A DNA stretch of 64,000 nt from Phytophthora quininea (GCA_011947345.1 JAAVTG010000347.1:62001-126000), one strand, 5' to 3'. Counted from the first letter of the stretch, positions 8,932 through 21,008 are shown. Made by a program: numbers and translations. The notes: a model not told the origin generated them from the letters alone.

Positions 8932-11900
8932 ATGCAGACGCCGCGGCGGGAGCACGACGACGGCGGCGGAGGGCTGTCGGGCTCTCCGACGCCCACGCGA
9001 GACAACTCGACGCTTCTGCGGGAGCAGGAGGCGGAGCGCGAACGTCTGCGCATGGACAACTTTAACCAGGCGCTTCGCATTAATTTCTTGGAGGAGCGGC
9101 TGCTGCGCGTCAAGCAGGGCACGGACTTCTCCGGGGAGGACCTGGAGAGCGAGCTGGCGCAGCTGCGGATCACGCTGGAGGAGCGGGACCACGAGCTGAG
9201 GCAGCGCAACTTCAGTATGATCCGAGCCACCGAAGCGATTGATCTACTGACGGCGCAGCTGCATGAGGCCCAAGCTGCGGCCGCCAGGGCCAAAGAGGAC
9301 GCCCAGAGAGAAGCTGAAGAACAGATGCACCAGCACTTGCAGCAGAGAGGAGGCGTAGACGCCGAGACGGCCGAGAGGTGGCGAGCGGAGCTTGCCAACG
9401 CCGTTCAGAAGGAGCAGCTCAGTGCTCAGAGAGTGCAGGAGCTAGAGCAGCAGATGAAGAGTCTGAGACTCGGTGCGGAGCAACTCAAGATGCAGATGAA
9501 GGAGATGCAGATGCAGAGAGACCGTGAGCAACAGGAGATGAAGATGACAGTGCAGAGAGACCAGCAGAACTTGCAGCAACTGGAACTGACTAACGTCAAG
9601 TTGTCGACCGAGGTCGAGCACTGGAAGGCACTGGCGAAGCAAAGAGAAGAGCAGCTCACGGCCTTGCAGCTGCAAATGGAGAGCTTGAAGCAGGAGATGC
9701 AGAAGAACGAGACTCAGTCCAAGACCAAGTTGAAAAGTATGGAGGGGCAGTTGCAGCATACGTTCGAGCAGCTCCGAAGAGAGTGAGACCTACCGCTCGG
9801 AGCAAAATAGGTTGTTGACGGATCGGGAGAAATGGCTGTTTGAGAAGGACCGAGTAGCCATCGAGATGGACAGCATCAAGCAGGATCGAGTACGCCTTCA
9901 AAGCGAGATGGAGCGTATGGCTAAGGAGATGCAGCAAATGGCAGGAGAGTTTAAACGGGCCCAGCTGCAGAATGCAAAACTTACGGCTACTTGTGAGGAA
10001 CAGAACAAGTCTCTGGAGAGTTTCAAGGTTGACCGAGAGAGCGCGATGGACACGATCCACCAACTTGAGTCAGAGCTGCACCAGAACCACAAGCGTGTGT
10101 CCGAGTACGAAATGTCGATCAAGACGCTCGAGAGCAGATTGCAGTACACTGAAGCGGAAGCCCAGCGCATGAAGGAGCAGTGTGACCTAGCTGAGTCTCG
10201 TTGTCAGCAAACGTCCAACGAACGTCTCCTAATGCTGGAGAAGGAACGCCAAGCAATTGAAGAGGACAACCGACGTCTTCGCTCTGAGTTGGCCGGCTTT
10301 CAGCACGATCTGGAGGCGATGGAACAGAAGTTCCGGGAAAGCGAGAAAAGGTTGTCTAGCGAGGCTGCCCATGCATCCGAGCAACGTCTGCATTTGTCAG
10401 CGTATGAAGACGAGCTGGAGCAGCAGGCTGCAACGGCACGAGAATACCAGAGCCAACTTGCTGCTTGCGAAGAGGAACTGGCTCGCCGAGACGCTCAAGT
10501 CCAGGAGCTAGAGCAGCAGGCTGCAGTGGCAAACCAATACCAAAGCCAGCTTACTGTTTCTCAAAATGAGCTGGCTCGCCGTGGCTCGCGTATGCAAGAA
10601 CTAGAAGATCTGGCAGCGAAAGCGCAAAGGTACCAAAGTCAGCTCGCGGCTTGCGAAGAGGAGCTCGCTCGCCGAGGCACGCGTGTTCAGGACTTGGAAC
10701 AGCAGGCTGCGGCCGCAAAGGAATACCAAAGCCAACTCGCAGTTTCTCAGAACGAGCTGTCTCGCCGAGGTTCTCGTACGCAGGAGCTGGAGAACGTGGC
10801 GGCAAAGGCACAGAAGTACCAAAACCAGCTTGCTGATTGTGAAGATGAACTGGCCCGCCAACGTCTTCGTATCCAGGAGCTGGACGATGCAGCAGCAAAA
10901 GCGCAGAAGTACCAGAACCAGCTCACTGCTTGTGAAAGCGAATTGGCTCGCCGAGATATTCGTCTCCATGAGCTGGAGGAGATGGCGACTAATGCCCAGA
11001 AGTACCGAAGTCAGCTTTCTGCTTGCGAAGATGAGTTGGATCGCCGAGGCGCTAATGTCCAAGAGCTGGAGCGGAAGTTGACAGAAGTGATTACTGCCAA
11101 CTCATCGAATACTAGCGCAGCACGACAGCAGCAAATGGAGTGGCAGCATCAGCTCACCACCGAGAAGAACGGCATCTTGAAGCAGCTTGAGACTGAACGT
11201 CGACGGGCGATTGAGATGGAAGAAACGGCGTCGACCTTGAAGAAGGAGAATGCGTCGGCTAAGAGAGAGCTGGGGGATGTCGAGGAGGAACTACGCTCAA
11301 TTTTGATGTCTTGTTCTCGAGCTTACAGCGATGTACGCGACCACACTGTGGTAGGCCTAGCGAGAGAGGCTATCGCTGCTTTGAAGAGCGACTTTAAGGC
11401 GGAAACAGAAGAGTTGCAAGCTCAGTGGAAGCACCAAGCGTCCTTGATGGGCTCGAAACTCGATCGTCTGGCCACTCAGTTGCGTTCGAGCCAAGGCAAA
11501 CTGGAGGTGCTACAGCGCTCGTCGTTCCACATCAAAGACACGAAGCAGTCGGTGGACAAGACGTGGTCTGTTCGATATGAAGAGCTGCGGGTGGAGAAGG
11601 AGCACGAACGACGGGAGTTGGAAGAGGAGATTCAATACTTCCAAACTAAAGCCACCGAAGCTGAGGAAGCTCTCAGACGAACTAGAACCAAACTCGAAAC
11701 GCGGGATCGAAAGAGCCCCGTAATACCTCACAACGAGATAACGAGGACCTTAAGGAAAGCAACCGCTTGCTATTCGAAGAGGTGCAGGAGCGCAGACGCT
11801 CTGCCGAGCACGCTCGCAAACAGTACATGCAAGCTATTCGCGAGAACAAGGAGCTGTTGAAGGCGGTTGAGATCTACAAGGATGGGATCTCAGGCCGCGA

Positions 11901-12684
11901 CAAGGAGATCGAGAAGTACAAGGCGAGACTGATCAAATACTCCCAGCAACTGCAGCAACGCACCTCTTTTGGCAAGGTAAAGCAAACGTTGTTGGAGCAG
12001 CTGGAGCAGACCCAGTACATGATCTCGGAAACGTACAAGCGATGGGAGGACAGCCCCATTGTGCGTGGACCAGCAGGTGTTCCCTCTGGGCGTGTTGAAA
12101 GCTTTGAAGCTGCGATCGTTCAGCTTGACGAGTATATCGGTCGTATGCAGTTAGTGTCGGAGCGATGGGGTGACTTCATGAAGCACTCGGAGGAGCTTCA
12201 GCGCCGATATGGCGATGCATGGAAGTCAGCCGCTTCTCAACGGCCTAAAGAGCAGCCTCGCTGGGCTGAAGACGTCGAGCGGAAGTGCAGCCGCCTCCTA
12301 ACTGAGGCGGTTCGCGTGTCCGAGGCGATGCACGACGTTGTTGACAACATTGCAGGCGTGCTGCAGCGTGAGCGTGACGAGAAGAAGCGGCTGGAGAAAG
12401 AACGAGTCGTCGCTGTAGACAACAACGCACCTGTGAAGCGGCGAGAGGACTTGGGTCTGTTTGACGATCGCTACAACGCACCACACTCTCGAAGCGCCAG
12501 TCAGCCGCAGGGCGAGAGCCCAGTCAAGGCTCGCTTGCTAAATGGCACACGGCAAGGCACGAAAGCGCTGGCATCAGGTCGCCGCAGTGCAAGCGACCTA
12601 TATCGCAATTCGCTCTCGTCACTAGGTCGTGTCGGCATGAAGGTGCAAGACTTAGAGAAGGAGATCCGGAATGCTCGCGATTGA
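8932..12684 (+). CDS. Large coiled-coil protein with 31-residue tandem repeats
   Basis: About 1,251 residues once the frame is restored, almost entirely heptad-rich coiled coil, rich in Glu, Gln, Arg and Leu, with no catalytic motif. Residues 1-40 are polar and low in complexity. A block of seven 31-residue repeats lies at 10427-11077. The C-terminal 100 residues are basic and Ser rich (SGRRSASDLYRNSLSS). Two frame breaks occur: at 9781-9786 an AG unit appears to be missing from a short AG repeat, and near 11735 one base is missing. Each break joins sequences that are clearly continuous (EQLRRE to TYRSEQNRLL, and NEDLKESNRLLFEE). A centrosomal, basal-body or Golgi scaffold is plausible. I do not recognise an orthologue. 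Confidence 0.8.
10427..11077 (+). repeat. Seven tandem 93-bp (31-residue) coding repeats
   Basis: Each unit reads roughly AA.A..YQSQLAACEEELARR followed by ...QELE... Units 1 and 3 share AACEEELARR and units 2 and 4 share SQNEL.RRGSR, so the array seems to have grown by doubling a two-unit, 186-bp block. Units 5-7 (AQKYQNQL, AQKYRSQL) form a second subgroup. There are no stops or indels inside the array. Confidence 0.9.
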
Positions 12685-12832
12685 TCCCTGTAACCCCTGC
12701 TAGAGTAGTTGCTTCCCGAAGGAAGTATATTATAGTGCGCCTCGGATGTTCGACGATGGCAATTTGTAAATCACAACCACATCACTAATGTCACGGAACA
12801 AACCCAGCAGAATCATCAAACGAGTTCCTAGC

Positions 12833-15800
12833 TCAGTCATCGTCCGCGTTGTGCTTCATCTCGCGCAACTTTTCGTAGCTGAGGAAGGAAATGACAGTGG
12901 AAGGCAGTGCCTTGACAGCATTCACGAATAAGCCTCGATACAGTGACCGCAACCCACGGATTCCTCCTCCTTCTTCCTGGATCGAAGAGCGCACGCAGTC
13001 CCAAGCGCCATCATACGTCGGGAACGCGAGTTCTGGGTGCCATTTTGCTCCCTGAAGCTGCACACGACGTCGGATGACATCGAACGGGTAGGAAATGCAC
13101 TGCGACGCCAACGAAGCGGACGTAGCACACAAAATCTGTCCAGGGACGCTCGGGTGGCCAAGCTGGTTGTTGGTCGACTCGGTATCGTACAGCACAAAGA
13201 TCGGCCGCAGAGACTCGTAGATGGCAAAATTGCAGCCGATGTACGTGAAGACGCCAAGACTTGCCGGTACAAACCCACGGTAGAACCCCTCAAACCTTCT
13301 TTCTCTCGGATGGAGCGAGCGCAATTCAAAATGCCCGTGTCTGGACGATTCGCGTTGTAGTACTGCTGGACAGTGAGCCGACCACGGACGACGTCCAAGG
13401 GGTAAAATAGCGTGTTGAGCGTCAAACCGGCAAGCCCACCAACTGCGAGATTGGCCATGCTAGCAGACACACGAGGACTCCCAAAGCGATGGATCCTAAC
13501 GGCGAGGATGCCTCGGGCAGTAGTTTAGTCAACTGCTCTTGGTAGACGTTGCACAGGAAGAGCTTCGTCGGCACCGATGGCACAACCCAAACACAGTGAG
13601 CGAGATTGCCGCTGAACAGACTGCGAGGTCCGCTGAGCTTCATCATGTTCACAAAGCCCCTTGTCAGTGATGTGTACGGCGCAGCGCCCGAAATGAGCTT
13701 TGAAGCGGCCGTCGCAGCGGCTGATGTTGGTTTTGGCGTCGACAGCTGCATGAGCATCTTCAATCTCTCCAAAGGTGCACATACTGTGCGTGCAAGCGCA
13801 CCAGCGGCAATTGAGGCGGTGAACGCCGTGGCTTGGGCCATGAGTTGCTGCCTTTGGACGGCGGTGTTGATCTTGTGGTACGCGTTCCTCCCCTCCAGCT
13901 CAGGCTGCAAGTACTCCCAGTCTCCGCCCGTAGGGTTTTGGCGCATGGCTGAGATCCAGCCAGACTTGAGATTAGCGTCAAAGGTGAGGCTCTGCTGCGC
14001 ATTGTTCAAATCGACGTCGTTGCCGTGCGCCTGGAGCTCAGCTGCGCGCCAAATGGTCCGCAGTGCATTGATATCGCTCTTGAGAGCCATCAAGAAAGCT
14101 CGGAATTCCTCCTTTGCTGCTAGTACTTCTGCATCATCCGGATGCTCGTCATCTTCAGCTCGTCCTTCCTCCACTTCAAAAGCCGCAATGCCACGAACTA
14201 AATCGTCGTGTGTGACGTACTGATCGCCAAGTTGATGGGCCGGCAAGTCAAACAATCGTTCGTAGAATGCCAAATGACTGCGCGAATGTCCGTCTGACGA
14301 CTCGAGCTTCTTCAGCTTCCCAGCAGCCTCGCTCGTAGAGATCCATTCCTGAATCGCTCTTGGCAATTCTTTAAGTTTAATAGCAGCTTTATCCACGCCA
14401 TCCCGATCGAAAAGAGATGACGACGCTTTCGGTAAACGGCCTTTCTTCTCGTCATACGAATCTGTCACTGACTTGAGCACTCGGAAAGCTGCCTCTGGAA
14501 GAAGCTGGTCAATGTTGGAAGCTCCGAGCGCGATGTGGAAGTGCGCAAACTGAGAAAAGTTAACTAGCCCAGACGTGTCGTTCAGCAGTAGCGACAACGC
14601 TAGTTGCACAGCACGACTGTAAGCAGGTTGTGGAGGCAACGGTGCTCGTGGGAACATTGGGCTCACTATGACGTCTTCTTCGTCGTCATCCTCGTTAGCG
14701 CTGTGCCGTACCAATTGCATCTGTAGCGGGTCCATGAGCATGCGTCGTATATCTCGCTCCGTAGCGAAACTCTCGCTAGAACCAGCGACAGCGGTCGTGC
14801 CAACTTTCTTGAATAATTTGTGCAGTGCCGTGGAGCCACTACGGGTGATAGTGAGGAAGCTGGCGCGGTCCATACACCAGATTTTAGCGTCCTCAAGGGC
14901 TTTCACTGAAGCACCTCGGCGGCTGTTGTACAGCAGTGCTGCTTCGCCAAAGCTCGCGCCACGACCAATCACTCGGTCAACGAAAGGCTGGGAAGCTTTG
15001 GGCTTTCGTCGTGACACCTCGCATCGTCCACTGTCGACCAGGTAAAAGTAGTCCCCAGGGTCACCCTGTCGTAAGATGGTTGTGCCTGCACGCACGCTGA
15101 GAGGGAAGCACTTGCGAACTGCCAAGGCCTTGGCGCGGTCGTCCAATTCGCTGAAGAGAGGGTGGTCCTCCAGCGCTTCCAACAAGAAGCGTCTCTCTTC
15201 TAAAGACTGCTGGCTGCCTGGATGTTCTGCCACAATCTTGCAAAAGCTCTGTTTGTCTAGTTGCCATAGCACCACTGGCTCGTCGTCGTCTTCCGGACTG
15301 GTTGTACTCGCTTGGATCGTAGCACGTCGAGGAGTGTCGTAAATCAGCGCCGACTCGCCAAAGGCGTTGCCAGGTCCGTTCGTTGCCACATGCACGCGCT
15401 CATTCTTCCCTACAAGGCGTGACGACGACTTGAACTCGGGCAGGGCGATGGTCTTGCGCTTACGGAGCTGCGTGCGTCTTTGGCGAGCTGCGTCATCTGG
15501 GGCTGAAGCATGCAACCCTGTCTTCTGGAGGTGGTCGTAGTCCACGAAGACGTCGCAGTCGCCTCTCTCGATAATGTAAAAGTAGTCACCTGGAGATCCC
15601 TGGTAGAACACCACCTCTCCTTTGGCCAACACACGGCGTCGGAACTGCGACGCTGTCGTCAGAAGCTCCGGTTCACTGAGCGTATGGAAAAGCTGGTGAC
15701 GTCGTAGGCAATGCACAACTGCAGCCGTCTCGCTGCCCGTCCGTGGCGCTCTGTCACGAGTTTCCTGCACTCGTTTCTCGTAGCGTTCGCCTTCTCCATC

Positions 15801-16661
15801 CAACTGCTTCCGGAACGACACTTCCGGTAGAAAACTCGCTCCTTGCTGAAGCTTGAGGAAATCTCCTCCGTCGTTCCCGCTGAAGTGCTTAGGCAGGTAC
15901 GAATTCGCCGACGGATATGGCAGCAGCAGCCCCAGATGCTGGTACAGCCCCGCCACCAGCTGCGAGCAGAACATCTTTGCTGTCTTGACCTCCTCCCCTT
16001 CCTGCTCAAACACGACTGCGTTCTCGAAGACTGAGCGTTCTCTTCCCCTCAGCTCCGCAGCGAGAGCCTGGTACCTGTCATTCACTAGCTCCTTCTCCTT
16101 CAGCAAAGCATTGCGCTCGAACGTCGGCATTTTGTCTCTGTGGGTCAGCTCACTGTCCAATCGCGCCAGCTCCTTCTTGGTGGCCACCAGAGCCGCAAAG
16201 ATCCTCTCTCTAGCGATGCGCGTGGGAACCGACACTCCTGCATTGAAGAACCTAGCTGGGTTGTCTTCGTAAGGAGCGTTGAGACTGGCGAGTGCAAACT
16301 GCACGGCCTTGTGCTGCAGCTCGGGCGTCCGGTCCACCTGCAGCTTCCTCACGGCGACCTCGTGGCCCTTGCTGAGCAGAATGCGAGCCACCAGCGGCCG
16401 CAGCTTGACGCCTGTGAGCTGCTTCCAGGATGAACAGCTCGTCCTCGGGGTCTTGGCGTCGGGGGCGAGCGACGGCGCTCGGATGACGACGCCGTTGTGG
16501 TCCCATTGAGTCTGGCCGAAGAACTTGGCGCAGACGCAGATGGCACCTCCATAGAGCCCCATGGTGGCGCACTTGCGGTCGAACAGCACCACATCGCCCG
16601 TGTCCACCTGCAGGTCCCGCAGCAACGTGCGTACACGCGCCTCGTCCGACATCGCGGCCAT
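12833..16661 (-). CDS. Fusion: permuted papain-like amidase, two cNMP-binding domains, mitochondrial carrier
   Basis: About 1,276 residues. The N-terminus carries a permuted NlpC/P60 or YiiX-like fold with DTGDVVLFDR, QWDHNGVVIR and the Cys motif MFCSQLVAGLYQHLGLL. Two cyclic-nucleotide-binding domains follow, with phosphate-cassette motifs FGESALIYDTPRRATIQA and FGEAALLYNSRRGASVKA. After a helical, EF-hand-like linker come three carrier repeats with signatures CAPLERLKM, YPLDVVRGR and YPFDVIRRR. One unbroken reading frame (13422-16661) already contains the amidase, both cNMP domains and the first carrier repeat, so the fusion does not depend on frame repair. One-base losses at 13480-13482 and 13284-13285 affect the later repeats, and a compensating pair lies at 16424-16450. 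Location in the mitochondrial inner membrane and cNMP control of transport are inferences. Confidence 0.85.
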
Positions 16662-16728
16662 CTATCTGGTCAATAGCCACTAAAATGGCGACTATCACGT
16701 CGGATTTGCTCCACAGATTGAGAGGAGA
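16662..16728. promoter_or_regulatory. 67-bp divergent intergenic region (bidirectional promoter)
   Basis: The start codons of the carrier fusion (minus) and the Rrg7-like gene (plus) are only 67 bases apart. Any core promoter and 5' leader for both genes must fit here or overlap the coding sequences. I see no TATA box. Confidence 0.55.
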
Positions 16729-17307
16729 ATGCGGAGGCTCGATGCCGGATGGAGACGGCTCTCGACGGTGACGGGGAGCTGTCTGAACCGCGACAAGGGG
16801 CTGCAGTTCGAGCAGCAAGTGGTGGACGTCATGCGGACGCTCAACTGCCGACTGGAAGCGACGCAGCAGTCTCGAGACGGCGGCATCGACCATCGAGTAG
16901 GTGGACCGTACACATATTGGCATGGCGTACATTAACAATGACTGCTATGTTGCTAGGGCACGTGGACGCTGCCAGACCTGGAGGTGGACGTGGTGTCGCA
17001 GTGCAAGAACGAGAGCAAGCCGGTGGGCGTCCAGCACGTCCGAGAGTTCCACGGAGTGCTGAGCTTCTTGCCGGCGACCACCGTGGGGCTGTTCGCGTCG
17101 GCCTCTGGCTACAGCATCTACGCCCAGAGGTTCTTCCTGAGGATGCAGCACCCGGCCATCTTGTGCTCGATGGACAGCGACAGACTGCAGTCGTTTCTGC
17201 TGAACGACAGGGCGCAGACTTTACTGCCGAAACTCACCGTCGGGACGCTGTTTGTAGACCAGCAACACGCGCTAGTGCTCACGTACGGAGACAAAGTGCT
17301 CGGGTAA
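16729..17307 (+). CDS. Rrg7-like (Mrr/restriction endonuclease-fold) mitochondrial protein
   Basis: Two exons, 16729-16896 and 16957-17307, with a 60-bp GT-AG intron; the product is 172 residues. Splicing creates the nuclease-fold core DGGIDHRGTWTLPDLEVD followed by VVSQCKNESKPVGVQHVREF. This carries the D and QxK residues of the Mrr-like and Rrg7 family active site and the downstream VREF helix. The N-terminus (MRRLDAGWRRLSTVTGS) is basic and lacks acidic residues apart from one Asp, consistent with a mitochondrial presequence. In yeast Rrg7 is required for respiratory growth. Nuclease activity is not proven for the family. Confidence 0.75.
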
Positions 17308-17465
17308 AGGGCAATTAATATACGAATGCGTAGCAGATAAGCGTCTTCATCATCTTGCAGATGAAGACGTTGCAGTCGAAGTCAACTTCAGTACATCCGG
17401 CTCTCTGATTGGTCCACGAAAAACTCCATTTGTTACTTGAGCACGAGCGGCCAAACTCGTCCCCC

Positions 17466-18742
17466 ATGGCGACTGTGCTGGACCTCGGCAGCCTGCAGTC
17501 CGTGGCGAACATGCTGCGCGGCAGCTTCCTGAGCCAGGCGCTGGTGCTGCTCCTGCTTGTGCTGCTGCTGCGCTGGGTGCTGGCGTCCTGGCGCGTGGGG
17601 CTCTCGCCCTACGAAGTACAGACGTGTCCGCCCCTCAACCCCAACGTGCACTTCCGCTACGGCGTGGCCCAGATGCAGGGCCGACGGCCGTATATGGAGG
17701 ACCGACACACGGCAATGGCAGACCTCAACGGAGACCCCACGCAGTCCTTCTACGGCATCTTTGACGGCCACGGAGGCGACGGAGCAGCCAAGTGAGTCAA
17801 CAAACAGTGAAAGCATGGGAATTAAGGGCTACTCTTTTACTTTTTACCTAGTTACTGTGTACAGGCAATGTGTCAAAACGTGATCAGGGAGCCGAGCATC
17901 ACCAAGGAGCCGACGGAGGCGTTGAAGAACGGGTTCTTACGGACGGACCAGGAGGTGAAGAAATGGCGCAGCAGTTTGAGGAGACTTGAAGGTGCTGATT
18001 TTGTTGGTTTCGCGGTGTAGTATTTGCAGATTGCCAACCGGAAGAACTCGGAGGACGGGACCACGGCGGTAGTGGTGTTAACCCAGGGAGACGAGATTTT
18101 TGTGGCGCATACGGGGATTCCAGAGCGGTGCTGGTACATCGCAGTGGGAAGGTGTCGGTGCTGACGTCGGACCACAAGCCGAATCGACCGGATGAACGAC
18201 GTCGAATTCAGGAGCTGGGCGGGTCAGTGGTGTTTTGGGGCGTCTGGAGAGTCGAGGGCATCCTTGCCGTGTCTCGAGCCATTGGCGATCGGATGCTCAA
18301 GCCCTTTGTGGTAGCGGAGCCGGAGGTGAAGAAGTTCACACGCACAGAGGCCGATCGCTACGTTGTGTTGGCGAGTGATGGGGTGTGGGACACGGTCTCC
18401 AATGACGACGCTGCCCAAATTGTGCTCAAGCACGAAGACCCACAGGTGGCGGCCCAACAGATCATGGAGGAAGCGTACGGTCGAGGAAGCCTCGACAACA
18501 TTTGCGCCATGGTCATCGACCTCAGAGCGTACGGCGTTGCAGCTATCGTGTCCAGTGCGGATGGTTATCTAACAGTGTCTTTGGATGATGGTGTGTTGCA
18601 GGGACAGGAACGAGTGTTCACTAAAAGATGCATAGCTTGTTGGCTGTGTGGGTTTGACGATAGAGAAGATGGCGCCAATAGCCGGCATTTAGGCAAACAC
18701 GAGACACATAGCGCACTGCTGTTGGACCCTGTGATCATCTGA
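17466..18742 (+). CDS. Membrane-anchored PP2C-type protein phosphatase
   Basis: A metal-dependent Ser/Thr phosphatase. Exons are 17466-17791, 17852-17954 and 18030-18742, with introns of 60 and 75 bp. An N-terminal hydrophobic helix (ALVLLLLVLLLRWVLASW) precedes the catalytic domain, so it is probably tethered to a membrane. PP2C motifs in order: RPYMEDRHT, FYGIFDGHGGDGAA, DGTTAVVVL, VAHTGDSRAVLV, DHKP, LAVSRAIGDR, VVLASDGVWDTVSNDDA and SLDNICAMVI. All metal-ligand aspartates are present. One G is missing from the run at 18113-18116, exactly in HTGDSRAV. The conserved domain ends near 18530; the last 70 residues to 18742 look unrelated and may be an unspliced intron or 3' UTR. Confidence 0.9.
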
Positions 18743-18862
18743 AAAGTACCCGAGACGTGAAGACAAGCACCACCCATCCACAGAAAACTGCCAAGTGTAC
18801 AAACCAAGGATCGGATAAAATAGTCCTCATGTTCGGCTGCGTGCTCGGCAGATTTGCTCCTG

Positions 18863-19393
18863 CTATTTGTAAGTCACCTGCACTGGCTTACACAGTTGTT
18901 TGTGGAATTCAGGCTTGACGACGGGGTCCAGCGACGCCGAGTGGTCCGTGACGTAGCGAGCTTCCACGAGGGCCTCACTTTCGTTGGTCCAGCGAGAGCG
19001 ATGCTTGTCGAGTTCCTCGCCGACCATCTTTCGCCCCTTCATCTCACGTGGGGCTGCAAACTCGGTCGGCACGCTGGAGTTATTGTAGGCAGACTGCGAA
19101 AGGGACTGCCACGTCGACGAGCCTTTGGTTCTGTCGGCGCCAACCAGTTCGTTGTAGTTGTACTTGGTCGAGTCGTAGCTGCGGTGGAGGCCTGCGCCAA
19201 ACTCCTTGACGGTGACGCGCGCTCCTTCGCGCATCTGGATGCAGGTGCTGCTGGTGTAGTTGACGCCGCCATCTTTGGCGTTCTGGGCAGCGCCAGGGCG
19301 ATACGCTTCCTCGACAAAGTTGCCTACGAGGGTTTTGCACTCGAACGAACGCTTGCCGCCGCGCAGAATGTTCGAACCGCCACCACCCAGCAT
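18863..19393 (-). CDS. Unrecognised protein of 176 residues
   Basis: An intact frame with plausible composition, starting MLGGGGSNILRGG and containing AYRPGAAQNAKDGGVNYTSS, then REGARVTVKEFGAGLHRSY and a basic middle (EMKGRKMVGEELDKHRSRW). It has no signal peptide, membrane span or known motif. The Gly, Asn, Tyr and basic-rich look resembles small axonemal proteins, but that is only an impression. An ATG at 19466 in another frame opens MADKKASCLLNHYTHH and runs into this gene, so a spliced upstream exon cannot be excluded. Its stop is about 120 bases from that of the PP2C gene on the other strand. Confidence 0.55.
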   Translation of the reverse strand: MLGGGGSNILRGGKRSFECKTLVGNFVEEAYRPGAAQNAKDGGVNYTSSTCIQMREGARVTVKEFGAGLHRSYDSTKYNYNELVGADRTKGSSTWQSLSQSAYNNSSVPTEFAAPREMKGRKMVGEELDKHRSRWTNESEALVEARYVTDHSASLDPVVKPEFHKQLCKPVQVTYK

Positions 19394-19980
19394 CGTGCAG
19401 ACTGCTGTGATATGCAGAGTGGTGTGTGTAGTGGTTCAGCAGGCACGAGGCCTTCTTGTCGGCCATTTTTGTCGGAGTTTGCCACTGATAAAGATGGCTA
19501 CACGGATATAGGATCAAGTTGAAGTCCAAGATCTTATCCAAAGACCACCGGTGAGCACTTTTTGGCGTAGATTTTTTATGGACCGATACGACCGACACCG
19601 ACAGCACTGGAAGTCCGTGGTTGACAAACTTTTTCTGACATCAATTAACGATCCTCTTCCGCTTTGAGTCCAGGTATCTTGACACAAGCTTCACAATGTG
19701 GGGATGCAGAGGCTGATCCTCTGCCACATTAGTATCAACACAGCAGCGCGCGCATGAACTCCTACGATAGTTCTGTTGTAGCACCTTCGGGCATACTTCT
19801 GCCCAGCGTAGCAGCATACAATAGTCGCCAGCGGAGACAAGCAGACCGTTTTCCGAGCGTCTCCGAGTTGTTTCCTTTTCCGTTACATTTGCAGTCTACT
19901 GTCATAAATCCCAGCAAAGAGACTAACCAAGAAATATCAGCTATCTGACGCCCATTCTCACTCTCGCCGCGATCAAAGCA
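19394..19980. other. Divergent intergenic region
   Basis: Roughly 590 bases between the minus-strand 176-residue gene and the PDZ gene. It may include an upstream exon of the former (ATG at 19466). No repeat or further gene is seen. Confidence 0.5.
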
Positions 19981-21008
19981 ATGGGCGAAACGTTGACGGT
20001 GCGCTTGTTCGTGCGCACGCAGACGTACGACATCCCGTGCGACCCTCGACAGCCGGCCAAGTGGCTGCTGCAGCAGGCCAAGACCATCCAGCGCGCCAGC
20101 CAGAAGCACACGCCGGAGGACGAGCTGGAGGTGCTCTTCAACCGCACCAGTCGCCAGGTCATCGACCTGGGCGAGTCCATCGGCAGCAGCATCTCCCCAT
20201 GGACGTCGTGGATGCGCGCACGCTGTTGCAGACGCCAGACATGTCCTACAACAGCGCCATGTTCCCCTGGCTGCGCTCGTACCCGGGCGGCCTGTTGTCG
20301 GCCGACAAGATGGACTCGAGCAACGGTCTCTTCTTCCAGCAGCTCTACGCCTTCACGTTGATCGGCAAGCGCACGCCACTGTCGGCAGCGCAGAGGAAGC
20401 AGAAGCAGGACCAGGACTCGTTCCTGTCTCTGCTGCAGACCTACGTCATGGGAAACTACGAGGAAGGACAGAAGACGAGAAACGTCTATGGGAATCAGTA
20501 CCCTACTGCTAGGAGAGCCACCGCTCCGGCCTCGCCCGTCTACAGACCGGAGCATGACGGCTTCTCGGACTCTGGATCTGATAGTAGCGTGGAAGAGGCG
20601 GCGTATCCGACGCGGTCGTCACTCACTCGGTCAGATGCGAGTCCTGTCCAAGTCCCGATGATCCCGTCGCCGTCGATCCCTCGACCGGAACGCAACCCGC
20701 TGGATAAGATGGACAATGTGTTCGACATTGTGTTCAAACAGCAGGCCATTGGGATGAAGTTGGGGGCTGATGAGACCAAGCAGTTCGCAATCGTCAAAGA
20801 GTGTTTCGAAGGCTCCGAGGCCAAACGGTATCCGGAGATCACGAGCGGCGTTGTCATCTTGGCGGTCAATGGACAAGAGGTCAGCGGTCTAGGACTCTCG
20901 CGTGTGCTGTACAGACTACGAGAAGCACCCCGTCCTGTGGTGGTTCGCTTCGGACGGATGTCGACGCGGCAGCTGCTGGAGAGACGCAAGGGTCGAGGGC
21001 CGTGGTAA
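19981..21008 (+). CDS. PDZ-domain protein
   Basis: About 342 residues. The N-terminus (MGETLTVRLFVRTQTYDIPC) resembles a ubiquitin-like or DIX-like beta-grasp start followed by a helix (AKWLLQQAKTIQRAS). The middle is polar and Ser rich (DSGSDSSVEEAAYPTRSS). The C-terminal 90 residues form a PDZ-like fold with IGMKLGADE, VVILAVNGQEVSGLGLSRVL and P.PVVVRFGR. One C is missing from the run at 20195-20198; restoring it joins IGSSISP to MDVVDARTLLQ. PDZ domains bind C-terminal peptides, so a scaffold role is likely. The partner is unknown. Confidence 0.75.

Noticed and set aside
19388..19466. Joining the ATG at 19466 (MADKKASCLL) to the 176-residue gene by a single-base loss
   Set aside because: The two frames differ by two bases, not one, so the homopolymer explanation does not fit; the start at 19393 was kept.
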